32,328 nucleotides of DNA from Chromera velia (taxonomy: Eukaryota; Sar; Chromeraceae), in assembly GCA_018398765.1 (NCBI GenBank), contig JAHBMJ010004535.1, positions 43,015 through 75,342 of the forward strand, written 5' to 3'. Each line of letters begins with the position of its first letter. The stretch's first letter is position 1. Shown one piece after another: positions 1 to 18,070 of the stretch. The translations under genes and the position numbers were made by a program. The notes beneath the pieces were generated by a model, which did no database searches, had not been told where the DNA came from, and saw only the letters and a program-made list of their open reading frames with translations.

Positions 1-760
1 GGGGGGGGGGGGGTCTTATGGGATTCTTATTAGTATGTTTGGTTCGCTATCGGGCGCTGTCGGGTGAGAGCTAGTTTCAATCTAAACAGTATAAGCATGT
101 ACAACAGTCACAAACCTACAATTACGACCCCCCCCCTTCGCCCCCCTTTCCTTTCCGTTTTCGATTTCTCCCTCACCTGCCCTGGTCCGCACTTGGGGAA
201 TGGTCGAGTTTTATTGACTTGAGAATAGAGATTCCAGCACTCAGAAGCTGGTTGCCCTCCCAGCGCCAAAGAGCTGCTTGAATTGCAGTTCTACGACTGT
301 CATACGACTGCCGGCTTAAAGTTTGAGATCAAGCTAGAAAAAAGACTTGCTGTCACCCACGACAACGTTACCGTCGTCCCCTTGACACTGACTTGTCTTG
401 CCTGCAGGAAAGAGTAGGTCTACATCCTATGAAAGACCCGAGACGACCTAGCGTTGAGAAGGTCGGAGGCACACTGGTACCTCCATGCACTGCTTTATGC
501 ATATCCAAAAGTGTTTTGCCCAGGAGTGGGTGCCTTTAGCGAAGAAGGATTCCCACAGTAATGGGCAGGGTTGGAGCTTTCGAGTGGACCGCCATCACAC
601 TGTCAATATGACAGAAGAATGAGGGCCTACCTGATTCTTCCAACCAGATTCCTTCCTTTCTTACACTATCAGACTATCTACTGTGCATAAATGTTACCTG
701 AGTAGGCGATTGATGGAGAATGATGGAGGAGGGAAGGGAAAAAGGAAGAAAAGAAAGAAG
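1..760. other. Left edge, no gene seen
   Basis: Positions 1-13 are a G homopolymer, probably a contig end. A C-rich stretch lies at about 127-148. No long ORF, tRNA fold or recognisable repeat was found. The last 40 bases are purine-rich and end in GGAGA (761-765), the target-site duplication of the LTR element that follows. Confidence 0.5.
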
Positions 761-765
761 GGAGA

Positions 766-1025
766 TGTAGTGTATGTATACGTTATGGTGTAAGCATCAG
801 TAAGCGCCCCACCTTACTGCATCGACTGTGATTGAGCCGGCCTGCATGTGCATCTTTCTGGGGCCATGATTGAAGTGAGCACGCGTGGTATTGCATGGCG
901 TTTAGTCACATGAATCAGCAGTCACGTTTCTGTTGTATCGGCACATAAGATTAGTCTGATAGTAAGACACTGAAAAGAGGAACAACAATTGTCGTTCCGA
1001 CTGCCTAGACCATGTTCACATAATA
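766..1025 (+). repeat. 5' LTR of element A
   Basis: This 260-bp LTR starts TGTAGTG and ends CATAATA, the last CA having decayed to TA. It aligns with 2835-3060 plus 3552-3602. In the 185-bp core I count 21 substitutions, 20 of them transitions. Confidence 0.8.
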
Positions 1026-1335
1026 GGTGCTAGCAGAGTCTTTGTTCTGATGAAGGGGATAAGAGAGGCGTCGTTTATTGATTGAGCCCACGTTCAGTCG
1101 AGTGAACCCATGATGTATGGTTGTTGGAGCATCAGCATGCAGTCTTGTTGTATAGTTGTTCATGACCAATCAGGAGCCACAAATCAGTACAGAGCCCTGT
1201 GATACAGGCAGTAAAACTGAATAGAGAGAGATGAGAACATTCTTCGATAGAGCTGAAGAAGTATTTGCGCTTGGGGGAAAGATAGAGTGTCTCCATCATT
1301 AAGTATTCGAAAAGAGTTGTGCAGACTTCGAGGCA

Positions 1336-2097
1336 GTGATCGTAGAGGTATGCCGACTTGCACGTACCTTTCATCATAACAGGCCCACCGAGCAGAGAGA
1401 GATCGCTATGCAGGTAGAGTCGGCAACTTCACCTGCAGGGAATAAGAAGAAGAAATGCAGGCGAGCTCGTCATCTCTCTCACCGGGCGTGGTCTGACATC
1501 GAATTCGAAAAGAACCATCAGGCAGTGATGAAGCAGCAGAAGCACGCAAAAGCTTCGAGGCAGGGAGCATCAACGAGTGGAGCTGTCCTTACAGCTTCGC
1601 TATTGAGGAAAGAAAGTTGTGTCGCCCAGAGAATTGTGCAAGAGGAAGCTGCACAGGGAGACACGAAAGATATGGAGAGCCCATGTGAGATCCCTACTCC
1701 CCACACCCAGCAGATTGCCGTAAAGAGCAGTACACCTCCCAGTAGTCCAAGCAGAAAGCAAGAGCTGATGACAGAAGAAGAGATAGAGGAGGTAGAGATG
1801 GTATTTCAAGAGAGAATATCGCTCTTTCAGGTTGAGAGGACGAAGCAATCAGTAGTAGTCAACGTGTCTGCACTCTTCATGTAGTCAGAGAGAGCCCAAG
1901 CAGATGAAGAATTGAACGAGTTGACCAAGACGTGACACAAGAAGTGGCGCCTTGCTTTTGCAGATGTGGTGGGAAGAAAAACAAGTGTGTCGGAAGAGGA
2001 GAGAGTGTCATTGATGGGACCAGCAGAGCGGAAGGTATACAAGAAGGAGTGCCACCGTCAGCCCTATCTGATAGGAGACGAGATGCTTTCTCAATAG
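1336..2097 (+). pseudogene. Decayed ORF inside LTR element A, function unknown
   Basis: An open frame of 182 codons runs 1336-1884. It is rich in Lys/Arg near the N-terminus (NKKKKCRRARHLSHR), then Ser/Pro (TPPSSPSRK) and an acidic helix (MTEEEIEEVEMVFQER). The same frame still looks coding after the TAG at 1882-1884 and the TGA at 1933-1935, with stretches such as KKWRLAFADVVGRK and GPAERKVYKKECHRQ, up to another TAG at 2095. These stops fit C-to-T changes at Gln and Arg codons. I recognise no Gag, zinc-knuckle or polymerase motif. It may be a captured host sequence or a divergent Gag. A further same-frame stretch at 2257-2514 may be a more distal piece. Confidence 0.45.
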
Positions 2098-2834
2098 CGG
2101 TAGAATCGTCCAGGCCGATCTCCACAAGCCAAACCATGAAAGCCTGGAGCGCTCAGAGAAGCAGGGGGCTCTGGATGTCGACTTACAACGAAAAGGGAAG
2201 GAGCGAGACAGTGGTGCTCATGGAGATGCACAGTTTGTCTGTAAAATTTAATGTGATTGTTTGCAGATAAGAGACGGGACCAGAGGCCCAACAAGATAGT
2301 AGAACGAGCTCGCAGTGTTCTTGTACAGCGGCATTCAAAGTGTGAACGATTAGTTATACCAGTCGTTCATGTTGAAAGTGTGACGAGCATGCACAGATAC
2401 ATTGCTACCAGGAAGAAGAGAGAGGGAGGCTACAGGGTTGGAATGTCTAACCTTATAGAGACTGGCATAGTTGCCACCAGAAGTCATGCACAATGCCATG
2501 CACCAGGCAAATAAGCACGTGCAGGTCAAGTATGACCACAACTCCGCTCATAGCCAGCCACTGTGACAGCTTTCATATTAATTGTGCCAAACGAGGTGTG
2601 TGCGTGTGAATAACATAATTGTAGAAAGATTTTCACCTTCATGCACAGATGGATGACTTTTTGTTTCTTTGATGCGAGGATCAATGTGCATTCATTCTTG
2701 TCCGTTCTCTTTGGTGCGAGTTCATTTATGTATGAGTAAGTTTCAGAAGAAGCATGAACAAAGTGTGCTCGAGGGTGAATGAAAGCCGTTAACAGAATAA
2801 AACGATCGGGGATGATCGTTCTGGAGGGGAGGCA

Positions 2835-3602
2835 TGTGTAGCGTGTGTGTAGCGTGTGGTATGAGCGTGAGCGAACGCCCCGCCTTACTGCATCGACTGT
2901 GATTGAGCCAGCCTGCATATGCGTCTTTCCGGGGCCGTGATTGAAGTGAGCACGCACGGTGTTACATGGCATTTAGCCACACAAATCAGCAGTCATGTTG
3001 CTGTTGCATCAGCACGTAAGATCAGTCTGATAGCAAGACACTGAAAAGAGGAACAACAACATGTGGAGTCCTACCCTATGGTGCCGCCTTCTGGACCCTC
3101 GCATGCGCTATATCTGAATGAGCCCACGTGCCGACGCCATGCTCCGCCGCCGCATATATATGCAATCGACTTGTATGCATATACGTATCGCGCACGTCGA
3201 TCAAAGTTGTCGAAGTCGAGTCTGCATGACCTTCGTATTTAAGCAACATGTCACTTGAGCAACGGATAACATCATCTGAGTCTGATGTCTGTTCGTTACA
3301 GATCAAGAGAGCTTCTAAGAGTCTGAGAGAGAGGAATGAGTAGAAACTATGCATGATAGAATGAACGCAGCTGATTAGAATACTAGATCGCGCTAGAACT
3401 TAAACTGATGTAGAGCCAAATCTGCTGTAAACTGTTGTCTAACTGAGTGTTGCTCACGTTCCTTCTCTAAAATTTCCCTAAGGTTCTTGTCCTCACTTTA
3501 CCTTCTGTCTGGACGCCATAAGGTGGCCGGATAGGGGGGACAAAGCAAACGGTCGTTCCGACTGACAAACTCTTATACTGCCTAGACCACGTTTATATAA
3601 CA
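2835..3602 (+). repeat. 3' LTR of element A, interrupted by an insert
   Basis: The LTR sequence runs 2835-3060, is broken by about 490 foreign bases, and resumes at 3552-3602, ending TATAACA. It also has about 16 bases not present in the 5' LTR (around 3564-3579), bounded by a short ACTG duplication. The target-site duplication GGAGA follows at 3603-3607. Confidence 0.8.
3061..3551. mobile_element. Fold-back (MITE-like) insert in the 3' LTR of element A
   Basis: This block is absent from the 5' LTR and splits the 3' LTR. Its ends are imperfect inverted repeats of about 26 bp: 3068-3094 (GTCCTACCCTATGG...) pairs with the complement of 3516-3541 (...GGATAGGGGGGAC). I match about 20 of 27 positions with one gap. 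AAC occurs at both junctions, but no clear long target-site duplication is visible. A solo LTR is the alternative, since TG...CA can be read at 3062 and 3547. The small minus ORF 3076-3354 inside has no recognisable domain. Confidence 0.5.
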
Positions 3603-3607
3603 GGAGA

Positions 3608-4009
3608 AATAAAGGGAGGGAGGAAAATCGGCCCAGTCATGTGTGCACTCCCTATTTGCAAGTAGTGATAGAGCTGAAACACTGTCGGGATTCACTTACT
3701 AACTTATAAGCTATTATATTAAATAAGGATTAAATAAAAAATTATGATAGATCAGTTCTAAAGCAAAGCTAGGCCTACTAACTTACAAGTAACGCTATTA
3801 TCAAGCTCTCAAAATTAGACCGAATTAGACTTATGCTACCTAAAGCTGCACCTTACTAAAGCTTAAATATCTTTTACCTTGTTAAATCTTTACTAAATAA
3901 TAGTTCTAACGGTGGTGGATAGAAAGCTCATCGCCCTCTGCAAGAGGGAAAGAGGACATCTTAAAGTGGGTCGTGAAAGTATATGAAAGTCTGATCATTC
4001 ATTCCCTCC
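3608..4009. other. Spacer, no gene seen
   Basis: AT-rich spacer between the two small LTR elements. No ORF or RNA fold is supported. Confidence 0.5.
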
Positions 4010-4470
4010 TGTTACGTACCACCAAGGCGTCCCACTGTGTGGATGCACGGGGGTACCGGCATATCTCAACTGGCGGCCTGAGTTCACGCAATACTATGTA
4101 TAGACTCAGGGGCCATGGCTGGATCAACCGTGATGGGCGAAATACTTATTTCTGTCTGCTTTGACCAAATTGCTTCCAACTGGTTAAACGTTCTCTTCTA
4201 GCTCTTCTCTGATCTGACAGTCTATGGACTGGAAGCCGGCCGAAGTACTTTTATATATCGATCAAACCACGTGAATCTGTACTCAGGTCTGGTGCATGCC
4301 TTCCTAGCATGGCTAAGCCTAATTCCTTCATTCCATTCGTTCATTTCCTAGTCATTTCTATCTCCTCTCTGTCTTTATATCCAAATGGCTAGCCACTGCC
4401 TTATCTCTCCCTCTATATTCTGGCATTAGCCCTCCGTTGAGGAGCTGTCAGCATGGAGTGGTACACAACA
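4010..4470 (+). repeat. 5' LTR of element B
   Basis: 461 bp, starting TGTTACG and ending ACACAACA. Differences from the 3' copy are overwhelmingly transitions. The largest difference is an indel around 4090-4105, opposite 5359-5380. Confidence 0.8.
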
Positions 4471-4486
4471 TGGTAGCAAGAGCTGG
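4471..4486 (+). other. Primer-binding site of element B
   Basis: TGGTAGCAAGAGC starts at the first base after the LTR terminus. Eukaryotic initiator tRNA-Met 3' ends give TGGTAGCAGAG-type primer sites, so this is most likely an iMet-primed element. Confidence 0.6.
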
Positions 4487-4667
4487 CGCTTTTCCAGGGC
4501 GCCTCTTTTTTTCTTTTCGTTGATGGAGCCCCTTCCACTTTCATTAAATTAAATTTTCTTCACTCTTTGCTCGATCCTGGGTAGCCTGGCTTGTACCGCG
4601 TTCTGGTGCCACTGGGTGTTTCTTCTCATGTAAATTAAATCCCCACTATAGCTCCTGTGGTACCGTT

Positions 4668-5249
4668 TTGTGGTCGCTTTTTGTAGCGGCTTTGCTTTGT
4701 TGCCTGAGTTCGCTTTTCCATCGTCAACCACATCGGTCTCCTCTTCACCTCTCTTCGCCGTCTTGCTTTGGGAACCGTTACCACCACGTCTTTATCCTGG
4801 CTGTCATCCTTGACGTGCCTTCCTCATGCGCTTCCGCGACTACGTTTACGCTCCTGTGTGTCCTTTCCTGGCAGAAACTGATTCTTTCTCGTCTCTTTGT
4901 ATGGGGGCGGCGTAACGGTGAGCTGCTTTGCAGCTCTATCTGCCTAGGTGGCTTGAAGTTGGTGTCCCGCGCCCTGTTATGCAATCGTTGCCTGTTTAGG
5001 GGGTGGAGGGGGCGTCCCAGACTCTTGCATCATCACTCATCAGTGAACTTGCCTCGTGGCCGTGCATTGTCTACCTATGTCTTTCGCCTAGCTTCCTTCG
5101 ATCTGCTTGGCAATGCTCACGCACTACATCGCTCACATACCTCCACAGCCCTTTACGACCCTCAACGCCTTGCTCAGGTTCTTTGCGCAGCGGTTCCTTT
5201 CCCCCTGCACCCTAAATTCTCCGTCGCTTATTCACCATTCGGGTCATGA
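4668..5249 (+). CDS. ORF filling the interior of LTR element B, unknown
   Basis: A 193-codon open frame occupies most of the 809-bp interior and ends just where the polypurine tract begins. The translation is rich in Leu, Ser, Cys and His, with a hydrophobic N-terminal stretch (LFVAALLCCLSSLF) and no Gag, zinc-knuckle, protease or polymerase motif. In a non-autonomous element this may be a chance ORF in a packaging and primer region. It is listed because it spans almost the whole interior. Confidence 0.2.
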   Translation: MWSLFVAALLCCLSSLFHRQPHRSPLHLSSPSCFGNRYHHVFILAVILDVPSSCASATTFTLLCVLSWQKLILSRLFVWGRRNGELLCSSICLGGLKLVSRALLCNRCLFRGWRGRPRLLHHHSSVNLPRGRALSTYVFRLASFDLLGNAHALHRSHTSTALYDPQRLAQVLCAAVPFPLHPKFSVAYSPFGS

Positions 5250-5275
5250 AAAGAAAAGAAGAGAACAAAAAGGGA
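5248..5275 (+). other. Polypurine tract of element B
   Basis: A near-pure A/G stretch ends four bases before the 3' LTR, the position where plus-strand DNA synthesis is primed in LTR retrotransposons. Confidence 0.6.
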
Positions 5276-5279
5276 TTCG

Positions 5280-5756
5280 TGTTGCGTGCCGCCAAGGTGT
5301 CCTACTGTGTGGATGCACGGGGGTACCGGCATGTCTCGAGTGGCGGTCTGAGTTCGCGCATTGATGCGCAATGCCATGCATAGACCGGGAGCCATGGCTG
5401 GATCAATCGCAATGAGCGAAATACTTATTTCTGCCTGCTTTGACCAAATTGCTTCCAACTGGTTGAATGTTCTCTTCTAGTTCTTCTCTGATCTGACAGT
5501 CCATGGACTGGAAGCCGGCCGAAGTACTTTTGTATATCGATCAAACCATGTGAATCTGTACTCAGGTCTAGTGTGTGCCTTCCTAGCATGGCTAAGCCTA
5601 ATTCCTTCATTCCGTTCGTTCATTTCCTAGTCATTTCCATCTCCTCTCTGTCTCTATATTCAAATGGCTAGCTACTGCCTTGTCTCTCCCTGAGAGCTCT
5701 ATGTTCTGGCATTAGCCCTCCGTTGAGGAGCTGTCAGTATAGAGTGGTACATAATA
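5280..5756 (+). repeat. 3' LTR of element B
   Basis: 477 bp, starting TGTTGCG and ending ACATAATA. It aligns over its whole length with 4010-4470. Confidence 0.8.
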
Positions 5757-6936
5757 TCTCTCCATCAGTCCAACGGATCCCGCCCTCTCCTGTTCGCTCA
5801 ATTCTCTCCATGTGTACAAGAAACTTCTTTGAAGTGTTCAGAGGGAAAGGTTTAATTGTTGTACAGCATCCACTTGCTGTATGTTTTTTTATAAACTGAA
5901 CACACAATCGCTAGCATAATCGCCTCCCCCTCCTAAGTTGATCTCCTGAGACATATCAATCTGATGCTTAGGTATGTACTGACTGGATAGGGATCGACTG
6001 GACAATCAAGACTGCGTGGATACAACTCTGTGTATAGTCTGGAAGAAAGCATGGCATTGTATGCTCAAAGCATGCTTACGGCTAGCTTAATACATGATAT
6101 GGCCTGGTCGGACTTGGCATTGAGCGTAAGCCTAGGCGCTTGCATACTACCAAACCCGGTCCGACTTACAAGTAATGATGCATCAGCGCACCATCAATCC
6201 TAGCTTCCTAACTTATACAAGTAGCTCCATCATATAATCAGATGATCACAACCACCTCGTCAAGCAAAAGCTCCTAATAAGGGCATCATGTTTGACCGTA
6301 GTGACCGGGCCGATGGGAGGAAAGGAAAAAAGCACTCAAACAAATGCCTATGCAGATACTGAAGGAAGGAAGAAGGCTAGGAAAGAAGGGATCGAAGGAA
6401 ACATACAAGCAAAACACATACCGACAGGCCTAGCCAGCAGGTAGGAGGAATTAATAGATAAAGAGAAAGAAAGAAAGAAGTCACCAGAGAATTGAGAAGA
6501 AGGCAGAAAAAGTGGTTGAAATGCACTGATGAAGCTAGATTCATTCTTTCTTCCACTTTCCACCCCCTTCCCTGGTTTCTTGATATTTCTGGGTGGAGTT
6601 TCCTTCTCGCTTCTTTAATTAATTCCATTTACTTCTTTGTATTTCCCAGGAATTTTCCCTTAATTCGCCTTTACATTGAAAGAAAGAAGGGAGAGAGGAT
6701 CGAAAGATCGAAGGAAAGACGCTTTCTAGTCAACTTTCTACTGTTCCAATCAATCAATCTAGCCGACCATTCCTGCAAAAAGAGTAAAGGGAGCGACAAA
6801 CAAAAGACTAGCAGTCGGTTCTAAAGTTGGTCTTTTCACCTTCTACCCTTTCCCATAGTGCATATCACTATCTCTTCTTCTTCTTCTCCCTCTCTCGGCT
6901 TTTTTTTTCCGTTCTGCCTTCTCTCCTTATAGTTTT

Positions 6937-7049
6937 GTACACTCCTTATGTGAGTGTTCAAAAAAATTGAGGCTAGTGTATACACTATACACTAGTATAA
7001 AGGTTAGTGTACAAGTCAGTGTACTCAAGTATACATAAGGATTGAGTGT
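6937..7049. repeat. Palindromic patch
   Basis: A 14-bp perfect palindrome, TAGTGTATACACTA (6974-6987), sits between outer inverted arms ACTCCTTATG (6941-6950) and CATAAGGATTGAGTGT (7034-7049, with a 3-base bulge). The GTGTAC/GTATAC motif recurs throughout. It could be a short fold-back element. Confidence 0.4.
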
Positions 7050-7687
7050 TTTATAGTGAATGGTTTCTCAAACAATAATAATATTAAGCTAAAATGCCTC
7101 ATAGTCATTACATGCATTTTTGCTTCAGTGTATGGATGTGTAGGCTAGTGTAGGCCAGTATGAAAGAGTATAAATTTTTGAATGGAGTGTTCATGCATTA
7201 TACTTCAATACAAACGCTCATCGTGCACCTTGTTCCTTTTGTTTTTCTTCAAACATTGACACCAATCGCTCCCGTTCCTCTTCAGGCAAAAAAAAAGAAC
7301 GTCCTGCCCTTTTTATCCTATGGATAAAAAAGAAAACTTGCTGTGTCACTCGCGAGTCGCGAACCATGACGAGTTAGAAATTTATATTTTATAAACATCT
7401 CACCATTAACCTGAACAATGAACGAAAAACGCTACTTTTACTGTATATACAACAGTTATTATTGAATGTATACCCCTTAACTTTTCATATAGCAACTAAT
7501 AACAACTATTAAAGAGTGTCAGTTTAGAGTGATATGAAAGTATGATTGACATTGATTGTCTGAGATAAAAAATTATAAAAATATACAAAAGTATGTTCAA
7601 GATTGATGTAACAGAGACGAACATACGTCATGCATAAGCGATCTTTATTTGAAATCCATGTTAAAATCCATGCCGGTACAAACTGAG

Positions 7688-7691
<4 letters not shown>

Positions 7692-7727
<36 letters not shown>
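7692..7727. repeat. (TA)n microsatellite
   Basis: Uninterrupted TA dinucleotide run of 36 bp. Confidence 0.95.
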
Positions 7728-7731
<4 letters not shown>

Positions 7732-8204
7732 ATAGCGATGGCGTATAACGATCATAGCTAGGATCATAATGATGACGTATTTATGTACGCAAGTCATATA
7801 CTTGTTTATGAAGCATATAAACAACTTAAATAATTATGACGCTAACCCAAATGCTGACAAAAATGCTGATAAGTAAAATGATATTGAAGTTTACATTAAA
7901 AGTCTGATATTAATTATTTGGATCTATATATTTATTTTTATATTTAAAAATGGTATTTAAAATACCAGTGATGGTCTCTGTTTTTCTTTTAGATGGTCTT
8001 ACTATGTACTTAGTAGTACTGTTACAGACAACTTTTGAATTAAATGAGCTAAACAAGTTCAGAACAACTTTAAAATCAACCAGCAAATAAATAATATAAC
8101 AAAACCCTCAATCATCCAAAAAATAAATGAATGTGCTGTTTGATAGAGGGCGGCTTTCTATACGCTTATGTAGTAGTATTGATTGTGGCGTCAAGTCACT
8201 GGCC

Positions 8205-16248
<8,044 letters not shown>

Positions 16249-16467
16249 TGTTTCCGAGACTCTGTACATGTACAGGTGAGCAACAGTTGTTTGTGTACTA
16301 TTGCATGAACCACGACCACCAAAAGATTTCCTCTTTGGACCTGCAGTCCTGGCAACTTGCAGGAATCCGCTGTTTTTTCTGCTGACGCTGGACCTTTTCC
16401 GAGGCTTCTCGAGCGGATATGGTGGACAGATCACATCGATATAGAATTCTCTTTTGTATATGCATTT

Positions 16468-17681
16468 TTGACCCGGTCGGGCCTTGGCCACGGCTTTGCG
16501 CCTTGGCCTAGGCTTAGCGCTACTAACTATTGTTACTGTTCCTGCGACTGCGCGCTGTCTCGCGCTTCGCGCGCGCCACACTGGCATGCTGTCTAAACCT
16601 TCAGAATGACTGCCTGCGCTGACCCCAAGCAGCCCGTCAGGCCGCTTGGGGTCTTATGTATGACCTTCCCCAGGCAGTTAGGGGGTCTTTCTGCATTCTC
16701 TCTATAGTGTGAAAAACGTTGAAAAAAGTTTAAAAATGCCTTTATTCTAGGATTTAGTATCTGAACGCAACTTTAAAGATTCATTTACAATGCTTCAAAT
16801 TGAATAAATAAATCAAAATTTTTATATAATTCTAGATATTATTTTATAAAAAAGAATTAAATCAAATTTTCTAAATAATTTTCCAGAGTAAATTTCCACT
16901 CTGCGATAAGTTTATAAACAATGCAAAGTTGCATATGTCACTTTTTGTATACTTGGATTGGCACCTCCCAGACAAGCTCGAAATCTTTTGCCTCATGATC
17001 ATAGTGGTGAGGGACACAGGCCTCATCATGATGTGCATCTCCAGTAACAAGAGTGAGAAGAGACAAAAGTTGAAAACAACCGTCAACTTAATGTGTATCC
17101 ACTGGTATCTATCGCTGATCGCGACTGCCGAACAAAAAGTTGTTGCCGGTCTGTATGACCCGGTCAGACCTTTGATGCGCCGCATGCATGTATAGATCAC
17201 GAGGTCAGGTCGGCGCGTCCCTCGCATGAACCCGGTTGGGCACGTGCACCGTGGTTCGTGATAACAAGGTCGGTGCCTTCGGTACTGACCTTCACCCCAA
17301 GCAACTCTCAACAACGAAGCCCCAGGCGGCTCTATATAAACTTAGGCAAAACCACCTGGGGTCGCCCCAGGCGGCCCTGGCAGGCCGCCTGCGGCGTGCC
17401 TGGGGTACCCCAGGCACCCCAAGCAGGTTTAGACAGCATGCACGCTGGCTTTCACGCCTGATTTTTCGCGAAGCGCGCCTACACAAGTCGCGCGTCGTAA
17501 GTATAGTGGCCGACCGGGGATTTTGAGTAAGATAAAGTTACTGTTAGATCCGCCTCTCATATTAATATATTAATATATGAGGACGCAGCATGCATGAAAA
17601 AACCTTCAATCACTGTTGACCCGGTCGGGCCTTATTGGGCCTTAGCCACGGCTTTGCACCTTGGCCTAGGCTTAGTGTGAC
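16468..17681. repeat. Unclassified palindrome and inverted-repeat patch
   Basis: Direct repeats with the core GACCCGGTCGGGCCTT lie at about 16471-16525 and 17618-17680. Between them are inverted arms: 16561-16600 (CGCGCTTCGCG...GCATGCTGTCTAAACCT) opposite 17425-17478. A 10-bp perfect stem, GACCCCAAGC/GCTTGGGGTC, occupies 16621-16653. A GC-rich cluster at 17330-17425 includes a 22-bp perfect palindrome centred on GGTACC (17396-17417). The ORFs inside (16871-17314 minus, 16929-17195 plus) have no recognisable domain. It could be a fold-back transposon or the promoter region of the minus gene invaded by one. Confidence 0.55.
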
Positions 17682-17682
17682 G

Positions 17683-17873
17683 TGAATGCTCGTAGCCGCG
17701 CCGCCTCTAAGCGTTGGCGTAGGCTGGTAAGTGGTATTAAGAGAACGTATGAGCCTACCTTATGGGACCGAACGGAAACGCACGCGCCCGTAGCCACTCT
17801 AATCGATACAGCTTCAGGACGGCTTTTGTTCATGGCATTCAGATTGACTATCAGAAGAACCGGACTTTGAAGT
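17683..17873 (+). pseudogene. Ty1/copia reverse transcriptase fragment
   Basis: A 62-codon frame contains RTETHAPVATLIDTASG followed by RLLFMAFRLT. This matches the copia RT region usually read as TETFAPVA, then a Leu/Ala-rich helix. No flanking RT motifs, integrase or LTRs were found, so it is a small relic. Confidence 0.45.
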
Positions 17874-18070
17874 AGGACTTCTAGGAAACGCTTCTAGGAA
17901 CAGACCTTCTAATCTGTTATCTGAGCCTCGTGCTAGCTATGGTTTCGTTTTATATGCTAGCAAGGCCTCGTTCAGCAAGGGCTGAGAAGCTTCTGAGTGG
18001 AGTCAGAAGCGTAGATTGAAGTGTTTCAACATGTTCAACTTGACAGACTGAGGTTGAGAGATTGTGAAAG

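Larger units (their letters stand above)
766..3602 (+). mobile_element. Non-autonomous LTR retrotransposon A
   Basis: Two direct repeats begin with TG: 766-1025 and 2835-3602, the second interrupted by an insert. They flank an interior of about 1.8 kb. The 5 bases before the left LTR (761-765) and after the right LTR (3603-3607) are both GGAGA, a perfect 5-bp target-site duplication, so the boundaries are firm. Just inside the 5' LTR is a sequence containing TAGCAGAG, resembling a primer-binding site for initiator tRNA-Met with a small insertion. A G-rich polypurine tract (about 2823-2832) precedes the 3' LTR. The interior has no recognisable Gag, RT or integrase, so the element would depend on enzymes supplied by another element. 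Confidence 0.85.
4010..5756 (+). mobile_element. Short LTR retrotransposon B (TRIM-like)
   Basis: Two long direct repeats, 4010-4470 and 5280-5756, both begin TGTT(A/G)CGT. They flank an 809-bp interior. The interior begins immediately with TGGTAGCAAGAGC, a good match to an initiator tRNA-Met primer-binding site with one extra base. A purine tract at 5248-5275 immediately precedes the 3' LTR. These are the expected LTR-PBS-PPT-LTR parts in order. No perfect target-site duplication was found (CCTCC before, TCTCT after), so it may have decayed. The total of about 1.75 kb without Gag/Pol makes it non-autonomous. Confidence 0.8.
5757..8204. other. AT-rich intergenic region
   Basis: About 2.4 kb between LTR element B and the stop codon of the minus-strand gene. 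It holds a purine/pyrimidine-skewed patch (6310-6720), a palindromic patch (6937-7049), a (TA)n run (7692-7727) and a short perfect hairpin near 7951 (GGTATTT/AAATACC). The 110-codon ORF at 6492-6824 is low-complexity and looks accidental. The 3' UTR of the minus gene should lie just below 8205. Confidence 0.45.

Noticed and set aside
6492-6824. 110-codon plus ORF in the AT-rich spacer
   Set aside because: Low-complexity, K/E/R-rich tail from purine tracts, with no domain or splice support.
16356-16587. N-terminal extension of the coiled-coil gene from ATG 16587
   Set aside because: The frame is open, but the region overlaps the direct and inverted repeats and its translation is Arg/Ala-rich repeat sequence; ATG 16248 is preferred.
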